Source of the DNA: Minisyncoccota bacterium
GTDB taxonomy: Bacteria; Patescibacteriota; Minisyncoccia; UBA6257; XYB1-36-10
Reading direction: 5' to 3'
Assembly: GCA_028709185.1 (NCBI GenBank)
Contig: JAQVXM010000032.1
Coordinates: 1 to 7,157, forward strand
DNA: 7,157 bases
The notes under the pieces are model-generated. The model made no database searches, had not been told where the DNA came from, and saw only the letters and a program-made list of their open reading frames with translations. The position numbers and the translations under genes are program-made. Below are positions 1-5,386 of this stretch, in pieces. Positions within the stretch are counted from its first letter, which is position 1, and each line of letters starts with the position of its first letter.

Positions 1-1634
1 TTTTTATCAATTTCCTTTTTTAATTTTTCACTCAACTGATTATATTTTATAAGAGCCATCGGATTCACTCCCACTACGCCGGCAATTATAAATTCTTCTC
101 TCGCAAGTCCTACTCCGCTATTTGGTAAAAATGATTTTTCAAAAGCCGATTCCGGTGTTGCAATATTCATCATTATTTTCACATTTACTTTCGGTGCCTT
201 TTTCACGTCTATCTCGTTTATTTTAAATCTTAATTCTCCCTCGAAAACAATACCTTCGCTTCCGGTTGTATCTACCGTCAACATATCTCCAGTTTTTATT
301 TTTTTAGTCGCTATCCCGCTTCCGACTATGCAAGGAATCCCAAGCTCTCGCGAAACAATCGCCGCATGCGATGTTCTTCCTCCTTTATCAGTCACAATTC
401 CTGCCGCTATTTTCATTATCGGCTCCCAATCCGGATCAGTCATATCAGTCACCAAAACTTCCCCGGTTTTAAAATTTCTAATATCTTTTACATCCATTAT
501 TACTCTTGCTTGTCCAGTCGCAATCTTATTTCCCACCGATGCCCCTCTTGCTATTTCTTTTCCATTTTGCAACCTCTCATAAGAACGCAATTTTGTCATA
601 TCTCTCATTGAATGAACCGTTTCCGGTCTCGCCTGCACTATAAAAAGCTCTCCGGTTTTCCCGTCTTTTGCCCATTCGATATCCATCGGCTGCCACCTAT
701 CTTTTAAAACCGAATAATGTTCTTCGATTAAAGAAGACCATTCTGCTAATTTTAGAACTTCTTTATCGCTTAAAACAAAAGTTTCCCTCTCTTTTTCGCT
801 TGTCTTTACAATCTTTGTTCCCTTTCCGTTTTCCTGATAAATCATTTTTCTGTTTTTTTCTCCCAACTTTCTCTCTATTATAGGAATTATTTTTCTTTCT
901 CCCATTAAAGGTTTAAAAACTAACCATTCATCAGGTGTTACTTCTCCTTGAACTATCATCTCTCCTAAACCATAAACTCCGTTTAAAAGAATCACATTAT
1001 CAAATCCTGATTCTGTATCCAAGGTAAAGATAACACCTGAACTTGCTTTATCTGAACGCACCATTTTTTGAATTCCAACTGATAAAGCTATTTTAAAATG
1101 ATCAAAACCTTTATCTACTCGATACGAAGTAGCTCGAGCCGTAAATAAAGACGCCATCGCTTTCTGCGTGTGTTTTATTACTTCTTCTATTCCCCTTACG
1201 TTTAAAAATGTTTCATGTTCTCCGGCAAAACTTGCATCCGGAAGATCCTCCGCTGTAGCGCTTGACCTCACCGCTACATCTACATTCTTACCGTATTCCT
1301 TTTCCATCGTTCTATAACCTAAAGCAATTTCCTCCTTTAAATCACTCGGCATTTTTGCCTGAATGATAAGTTTTCTTACTTCCGCTGTCTTCTCTCCAAG
1401 TTTTTTTAAATCTCTTGTATTTAAATAACGCAAAATTTCCCTGATTTTTTTATCTAATCCGGTTTCTTTTAAAAAATTTCTATAAGCGGTAGCTGTAACT
1501 ATAAAACCATCTGGCAATTTTACTCCTTTCGGTTTTAAATATTTAATCATTTCTCCGAGAGATGCGTTCTTTCCACCAACTTCCCCGACATCATTTATCC
1601 CCACTTCTTTAAATTTTTTTGTAAGTTCCTTCAT
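1..1634 (-). CDS. ppsA: Phosphoenolpyruvate synthase (pyruvate, water dikinase), N-terminal ~544 residues, cut by window edge
   Basis: The cytoplasmic enzyme of this family converts pyruvate, ATP and water to PEP, AMP and phosphate through a phosphohistidine. Read from ATG at 1634, the frame stays open to the window edge. The N-terminal ATP-binding domain shows GGKNASLGEM at residues 20-29, VRSSATAEDLP around Arg123, and the PEP-synthase hallmark DTESGF from Asp206, followed by GLGEM and VQGEVTPDEW. The swivelling phosphohistidine domain has GGRTSHAAI with His423 as the predicted phosphorylated residue and Thr421 in the position that the PSRP regulator modifies in E. coli. The C-terminal PEP/pyruvate-binding barrel begins with GVGLAREEFI (Arg512), and roughly its last 200-250 residues lie outside. 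E. coli has Cys where Ser422 lies here. The start is 1 nt after the stop of the preceding small gene (TAA-A-ATG), so co-transcription and translational coupling are likely. DTESGF and the GGRTSH context argue against pyruvate phosphate dikinase. Confidence 0.96.
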   Translation of the reverse strand, partial: MKELTKKFKEVGINDVGEVGGKNASLGEMIKYLKPKGVKLPDGFIVTATAYRNFLKETGLDKKIREILRYLNTRDLKKLGEKTAEVRKLIIQAKMPSDLKEEIALGYRTMEKEYGKNVDVAVRSSATAEDLPDASFAGEHETFLNVRGIEEVIKHTQKAMASLFTARATSYRVDKGFDHFKIALSVGIQKMVRSDKASSGVIFTLDTESGFDNVILLNGVYGLGEMIVQGEVTPDEWLVFKPLMGERKIIPIIERKLGEKNRKMIYQENGKGTKIVKTSEKERETFVLSDKEVLKLAEWSSLIEEHYSVLKDRWQPMDIEWAKDGKTGELFIVQARPETVHSMRDMTKLRSYERLQNGKEIARGASVGNKIATGQARVIMDVKDIRNFKTGEVLVTDMTDPDWEPIMKIAAGIVTDKGGRTSHAAIVSRELGIPCIVGSGIATKKIKTGDMLTVDTTGSEGIVFEGELRFKINEIDVKKAPKVNVKIMMNIATPESAFEKSFLPNSGVGLAREEFIIAGVVGVNPMALIKYNQLSEKLKKEIDK

Positions 1635-1635
1635 T

Positions 1636-1959
1636 TTAAAAATTACTCTTATCTCCGCTCCAATAATCCTTAAGCGACTTTTTTCCCTTTTCTTCGGCAT
1701 CTTTCTTTGCCTCTTCCGCTCTCTCTTCAGCCAAACTCAATAATCTCTTGACATTATTTTTCGCTTTATTTTTTTCCTCAATTTCTTTTACTTTTTCCGT
1801 AAGTTTTTTTCTCTTTTCTTCTAGCTCTGAAGAAAGATTAAAACTTTCAACCGCTTCTCCGCTCTTTTCTTTCCTCCAATCTTTTTCCTTTTTAAATCCT
1901 TTTCCTTCTTTTTTATTTTCTCTATCCCTGAAACTTGGTCTTTCAAATTTTATCGCCAT
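1636..1959 (-). CDS. Small highly charged hypothetical protein (107 aa) preceding ppsA
   Basis: I do not recognise this protein. By my count about 57 of 107 residues are charged (25 Lys, 7 Arg, 20 Glu, 5 Asp). The N-terminal 35 residues are basic and probably disordered. Residues about 43-93 are rich in Glu/Lys/Ala/Leu and look like one long helix or coiled coil, with EELEEK-like repeats and a central LLSLAEERAEEAKKDAEE stretch. The tail carries two aromatic residues (KDYWSG, residues 97-102) and ends SNF. There is no signal peptide, membrane segment or cysteine. It is likely real: it starts with ATG just below a strong extended -10 box, fills the space between two genes without overlap, and ends 1 nt before ppsA. 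The opposite-strand frame at 1748-1963 is only its antisense shadow. A role linked to PpsA, such as a regulator or a nucleic-acid-binding protein, is only a guess from position. Confidence 0.75.
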   Translation of the reverse strand: MAIKFERPSFRDRENKKEGKGFKKEKDWRKEKSGEAVESFNLSSELEEKRKKLTEKVKEIEEKNKAKNNVKRLLSLAEERAEEAKKDAEEKGKKSLKDYWSGDKSNF

Positions 1960-1965
1960 GTAAAA

Positions 1966-1974
1966 ATTATATCA
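1966..1974 (-). promoter_or_regulatory. Extended -10 promoter for the small charged gene and ppsA
   Basis: The minus strand reads TGATATAAT, a perfect TATAAT preceded by the extended -10 TGn element. There is no convincing -35 hexamer 17 nt upstream (TAGAAG), as is common when TGn is present. Exactly 6 nt separate the box from the ATG at 1959, which would put +1 on the A of the start codon and make the transcript leaderless. The rest of the 1960-2041 gap is AT-rich and holds only a weak hairpin with no T-run, so read-through from the glycerate kinase gene is also possible. Confidence 0.6.
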
Positions 1975-2041
1975 CAAATATTACCCCTCTTCTAAATTTT
2001 TTAATTTTAAAAGTTACAATTTTCTAAAAATATTTTCTCTT

Positions 2042-3352
2042 TTATATTCTTCCTATTATTAAAAAATCAGCTACGTTAAAACTTTCTTGATCGGCAAAAA
2101 CCAAACCGCCAGTTTGTTCAAAAAACGGAAACTCATTATGTTCCTCTAAATATTTTCTATAATTTATTTTTTTTCTTTTTGCCTCTTCTATAATTTTCCA
2201 ATCTCCGATAGCTCCCGCCGCTTCGCTATTATCTCTTCCATCGCTTGCCAAAGCCGCCAAAATAAAAGATTCGTCAAAATATTCTTTAAAATCAAAAAAA
2301 CTAAGACCGCCAAGAACCGCTTCTTGATTTCTTCCGCCCTTCCCGCCTTTTCCTTTTATTGTTACCGTCGTTTCTCCTCCGGCAATTATTATTTCTCCCT
2401 TTTTTATTTCTTCTGCCATATTTTTAAAAACATCTTTTGCTTCTCCTTTTATGCTCGCTGAAAAAATTTTTGGTTTAAATTCCAATTCTTCTATTTTTCT
2501 TGCCATTTTTACTAAAGCGTCACGATTGGAGGCAAAAATTATATTTTCTGTTTTTTCAAAAATCATTTTGTCTTTTGGCGTCTCTTTTAATTTAAATCCT
2601 TCCGGATTTATACCGTATTTTATCAAAACATTTCTTGCGTCAGAAACATTTGTTTCATCAAAAACTGTCGGCCCGCTTGCTACCATTTTTATTCCCTCTT
2701 CCTCTTTTTCAAAACAAACATCGGAAACTATTAAACTGATTACTTTTGCCGGATAAGCTATTTTTGCTAAATTCCCTCCCTTCACTTCACTTAAATGTTT
2801 TCTTACTGTGTTAAGTTCGCCAATCGGCGCTCCGCCCCTCGTTAAAAGTTTCGTAATTTGTACCACTTCCTCCATTTCTTCTTCTGAACCGCAAAACAAA
2901 GATGAACCGCCCCCCGTTATTAGAAAAAAAATCAAATCGTCTCTTCCTAATCTGTCTGCCATTTTTATTATTCTTCTTGTCGCTTCCACATTCTTTAAAG
3001 AAGGCAAAGGATGAGTACCGACTAAAAAAGTTATTTCCTCTGGTAACGTATCCCATATAGAAATTTCAGGTTTTTTTATATCCAAAGCAATTCCACCTGT
3101 TAACCTGCTTCCTAAAATCTTAGAAAAAGACAAAGCGAAATTACTTGAACCTTTTCCAAAAGCAGCTAAAAAAATTCTCCTATATTTTTTTAAATCATAT
3201 TTCTGACCTGAAATAAAAAGTTCGTCTTTTTTTATTGTTACTTCCTTTTCCGTAAATCTGCTTATATTTACCGCTTCATATCCGACATTGCTTATCTCTA
3301 AAACTTTTTCTCTCGCAAATGTTGTTGCTAAATTAAAAAAATTTTTTATCAC
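2042..3352 (-). CDS. gckA: Glycerate 2-kinase, MOFRL/DUF4147 family (436 aa)
   Basis: This family phosphorylates D-glycerate with ATP to 2-phosphoglycerate in the cytoplasm; older annotations call members hydroxypyruvate reductase (TtuD). The 436-aa length is normal. The N-terminal DUF4147 domain shows AFGKGS with Lys67 as the probable catalytic lysine, GTHPLPS (112-118), ITGGGSSL (145-152), NTVRKHLSEVKGG (181-193), SDV (210-212) and VASGPTV (224-230). The C-terminal MOFRL domain shows GGETTVTIKGKG (325-336), GGRNQEA with Arg341 as the probable second catalytic residue, and ASDGRDNSEAAGAIGD (369-384). The final loop is unusual: FADQESFNVADF stands where most relatives have a TGPTGTNV-type sequence. 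The start is GTG at 3352, chosen because a TATAAT lies 6 nt upstream and a terminator immediately before that. With PpsA two genes downstream, it probably supplies 2-phosphoglycerate to the PEP node. Confidence 0.93.
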   Translation of the reverse strand: MIKNFFNLATTFAREKVLEISNVGYEAVNISRFTEKEVTIKKDELFISGQKYDLKKYRRIFLAAFGKGSSNFALSFSKILGSRLTGGIALDIKKPEISIWDTLPEEITFLVGTHPLPSLKNVEATRRIIKMADRLGRDDLIFFLITGGGSSLFCGSEEEMEEVVQITKLLTRGGAPIGELNTVRKHLSEVKGGNLAKIAYPAKVISLIVSDVCFEKEEEGIKMVASGPTVFDETNVSDARNVLIKYGINPEGFKLKETPKDKMIFEKTENIIFASNRDALVKMARKIEELEFKPKIFSASIKGEAKDVFKNMAEEIKKGEIIIAGGETTVTIKGKGGKGGRNQEAVLGGLSFFDFKEYFDESFILAALASDGRDNSEAAGAIGDWKIIEEAKRKKINYRKYLEEHNEFPFFEQTGGLVFADQESFNVADFLIIGRI

Positions 3353-3358
3353 TTTTCA

Positions 3359-3367
3359 ATTATAACA
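3359..3367 (-). promoter_or_regulatory. Extended -10 promoter of the glycerate kinase gene
   Basis: The minus strand reads TGTTATAAT, a consensus extended -10. Six nt separate it from the GTG start at 3352, placing the predicted +1 on the first base of the start codon. The same 9-mer occurs at 6949-6957 upstream of the transporter operon. The TG of the element is at the end of the upstream terminator's T-run, and the -35 position falls in the terminator loop (TTAAAA, 3387-3382). Confidence 0.6.
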
Positions 3368-3400
3368 AAAAACTGCTCTGATTTTAATCAGAACAGTTTT
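3367..3400 (-). terminator. Rho-independent terminator of the ABC transporter operon
   Basis: The inverted repeat pairs 3371-3382 with 3387-3398, giving 12 pairs around a 4-nt loop. One position (3376/3393) is C against A on the plus strand but G-U in minus-strand RNA, so the stem is continuous only for minus-strand transcripts. A-T pairs extend its base to about 3369/3400. In minus-strand RNA the stem runs into six U at 3372-3367. It begins 13 nt after the permease stop codon, the expected place for the end of the operon. Confidence 0.88.
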
Positions 3401-3413
3401 AAATTTAAAAAAA

Positions 3414-4670
3414 TTATTCATATCGAAGTGCTTCGATTGGAGATTTTTTTGAAGCCTGTCTGGCCGGATATATGCCAAATAAAAGCCCTATTCCTGCCGA
3501 TACTCCAATTCCTAAAATTGCCGCTGAAACAGGAAAAATAAAAGCAAAATCCAAACCATAAAAATTAGTTACAAAAAATGAAGCTAAAAACGAAAATGAC
3601 GCTCCTAAAATTATTCCTATTATCCCCCCGATTACTGTTAGAAAAACAGCATCCAGCAAAAATTGAGTTAAAATATCTTTATTTGTTGCGCCGATAGCTT
3701 TTCGAAGACCTATTTCTCTTGTCCTTTCCGTTACCGCTACAAGCATTATATTCATAATACCCACACCTCCGACAACAAGCGAAATCGCTGCGATTGAAGT
3801 TAAAAGTATGGATAATATTGAAGTTATAGTACTAACCTTTTCCATAATATCTATCTGAGTCTCAATATAAAAATCATCCTTCTCCGTATCTAAAATTCCA
3901 TGATTATTTCTAATAGTAATTTTTATATCATCGACTGTTCTATCCACTAATTCTTCTTCTGTAGCATTTATTATAATCCTATCGATATTTTTTTTACCGA
4001 AAATATAATCCTGCGCTGTTGTGTAAGGAATAAGAACTGCTCCGTCTAAATCAAACATGCCCACCTGTCCTTTTGCCGGTAAAAGTCCTATTATTTTAAA
4101 ATTTCTGCCGTTTATTTTTATTTTTTCTCCTATAGGCTCTGCTCCTTTTCCAAACAATTCTTCCACTACTTTATCTCCAACAACCGCCACACTCGCCTTG
4201 GCGCGCACATCTTCTGCTGTAAAGAAAAAACCGCGATCGACTGTAAAATTTAAAACTTTCTCCACTATCCCATCTTCCTCTTTATCCCCCACCCCCATCA
4301 CAGTTGCGCTATAAACCTCATTTAAATAAGATAAACTTCCTCCTCCAAAAGCAAGCGGCATTACATCTTCTGCAAAAGGAACATTGCCTTTTTTCTTCAA
4401 TGCTTCCAAATCTTTTTCTTTTAAAGAATCCGCAAAAAGAGTAGTCATATCCGATATTCCTTCCGGCTCCCGCCCTGGCAAAACTATAATCATTTTCGAA
4501 CCAAGTCCTTGAATTTGATTTAAAATCAGATTTTGCGCGCTTTGTCCGATAGACATCACCAGAATAATAGCCGTTACGCCTATCACCACTCCAAGAATTG
4601 TCAAAACAGACCTGCCTTTATGAGCCGCGAGTCCTCTCAAAGATGTTTTTATAGTATTTCCTAAAGTCAT
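3414..4670 (-). CDS. ABC transporter permease, MacB/YknZ-type FtsX family (418 aa)
   Basis: This is the membrane subunit of a MacB-like transporter. Members couple cytoplasmic ATP hydrolysis to movement of an extracytoplasmic domain and export substrates taken up outside the membrane. The MacB topology is visible: a first membrane segment at residues 21-42 after a basic N-terminus, a MacB-PCD-type extracytoplasmic domain at about 43-280, then three membrane segments at about 284-312, 340-368 and 376-400. The FtsX signature TREIGLRKAIGATNKDI (317-333) and the C-terminal YPARQASKKSPIEALRYE (401-418) are nearly textbook for the family. Its ATPase is a separate upstream gene ending 1 nt before this ATG (TAA-A-ATG), as in Bacillus YknY/YknZ and unlike Gram-negative MacB, where the two are fused. 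GGAG lies 18 nt upstream, too far for a normal ribosome binding site. The substrate cannot be read from the sequence; a peptide, toxin or lipid-like compound is possible from the family. Confidence 0.94.
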   Translation of the reverse strand: MTLGNTIKTSLRGLAAHKGRSVLTILGVVIGVTAIILVMSIGQSAQNLILNQIQGLGSKMIIVLPGREPEGISDMTTLFADSLKEKDLEALKKKGNVPFAEDVMPLAFGGGSLSYLNEVYSATVMGVGDKEEDGIVEKVLNFTVDRGFFFTAEDVRAKASVAVVGDKVVEELFGKGAEPIGEKIKINGRNFKIIGLLPAKGQVGMFDLDGAVLIPYTTAQDYIFGKKNIDRIIINATEEELVDRTVDDIKITIRNNHGILDTEKDDFYIETQIDIMEKVSTITSILSILLTSIAAISLVVGGVGIMNIMLVAVTERTREIGLRKAIGATNKDILTQFLLDAVFLTVIGGIIGIILGASFSFLASFFVTNFYGLDFAFIFPVSAAILGIGVSAGIGLLFGIYPARQASKKSPIEALRYE

Positions 4671-4671
4671 T

Positions 4672-5382
4672 TTATTTTAATATTCTTGCTCCTTTTCCTC
4701 TTGGCAAATTTTCTTCTTTTTCTATTTCCCCATCTCTTAAATGAATAATCCTGTCAGCATATTCCGCTGTTCCTCTTTCGTGCGTTATTAGAATAACCGT
4801 TTTTCCTCTTTCGCTTAAATTAAAAAGAGTGTCCATAATATTTTCTCCCGATTTTGAATCCAAATTTCCAGTCGGTTCATCCGCAAAAATAACAAGCGGA
4901 TCATTTACAAGAGCTCTCGCAATCGCCACCCTCTGTTTTTCTCCCCCTGAAAGTTCTGATGGTTCATGATTTATTCGATGTAAAAGATTAACCTCTTCAA
5001 GCGCTTTCATGGCTATTTTTTCCGCTTCTGCATCGCTTTTTTTAGCATAAAGAAGAGGTAATTTCACATTTTCTAAAACTGAGGTTCTGGAAAGCAAATT
5101 AAACGCCTGAAAGACAAAACCCATTTTTTTATTTCTCGTCTGTGCTAATTCCTCATCGCTCAATTCATCCATCAGTTTTCCATCAAATCGATATTCTCCG
5201 GCAGTGTTTCGATCTAAAAAACCAAGCACATGAAGAAGGGTCGATTTTCCGCTCCCGGACGGCCCCATAATAGCTACAAATTCTCCTTTTTTTGCTGAAA
5301 AATTAACCTTATCCAAAGCGACAGTTTTTGTATCTCCGTCTTCATAAACCATCTCTAAATTTTTTGCTTCAATCAAAAACAC
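4672..5382 (-). CDS. ABC transporter ATP-binding protein, MacB/LolD/YknY type (236 aa)
   Basis: This is the cytoplasmic ATPase that drives the permease encoded just downstream. Counting from GTG at 5382, Walker A is GPSGSGKST (40-48), the Q-loop glutamine is in FVFQAFN (Gln92), and the signature is LSGGEKQRVAIARAL (144-158). Walker B with the catalytic glutamate is VIFADEPTGNLD (Asp168, Glu169), and the H-loop is ITHE (His201). LSGGEKQ replaces the more usual LSGGQQQ. DEPTGNLD and the FQAFNLLSRTSVLENV stretch are typical of the MacB/LolD/FtsE group. The start is uncertain. GTG at 5382 lies 4 nt after the adaptor's stop and is preferred; TTG at 5400 would overlap the adaptor gene by 14 nt, and TTG at 5376 would begin MIEAKNLEMVYED, which fits typical family N-termini. 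None has a Shine-Dalgarno sequence at normal distance. Confidence 0.93.
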   Translation of the reverse strand: MFLIEAKNLEMVYEDGDTKTVALDKVNFSAKKGEFVAIMGPSGSGKSTLLHVLGFLDRNTAGEYRFDGKLMDELSDEELAQTRNKKMGFVFQAFNLLSRTSVLENVKLPLLYAKKSDAEAEKIAMKALEEVNLLHRINHEPSELSGGEKQRVAIARALVNDPLVIFADEPTGNLDSKSGENIMDTLFNLSERGKTVILITHERGTAEYADRIIHLRDGEIEKEENLPRGKGARILK

Positions 5383-5386
5383 GATT

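Noticed and set aside
328..883. Three plus-strand open frames of 71-84 codons
   Set aside because: They lie fully within ppsA, whose minus-strand frame carries the catalytic motifs throughout; no plus-strand motif or start signal supports them.
1748..1963. Open frame of 71 codons on the plus strand, Ser/Phe-rich
   Set aside because: It is the antisense of the Lys/Glu-rich 107-aa gene; its Phe/Ser/Leu composition is what AAA/GAA codons give when read backwards, and it has no promoter or neighbours on that strand.
1989..2013. Hairpin between the glycerate kinase gene and the small charged gene, as a possible terminator
   Set aside because: The 8-bp stem is nearly all A-T with one G-U pair, and in minus-strand RNA it is followed by AGAGGGG rather than a U-run, so intrinsic termination is unlikely.
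2811..3056. Minus-strand open frame of 81 codons in another frame of the glycerate kinase gene
   Set aside because: It runs through the family motifs of the real gene in a wrong frame and is rich in Arg/Asn/Gly with no domain.
2042..3352. Hydroxypyruvate reductase as the function of the MOFRL protein
   Set aside because: This is a legacy name; the Lys67 and GGRNQE motifs match characterised glycerate 2-kinases, and there is no Rossmann GxGxxG dehydrogenase motif.
3367..3400. The hairpin as a bidirectional terminator
   Set aside because: No plus-strand gene reads into it, and the C/A mismatch at 3376/3393 breaks the stem in plus-strand RNA while G-U keeps it in minus-strand RNA.
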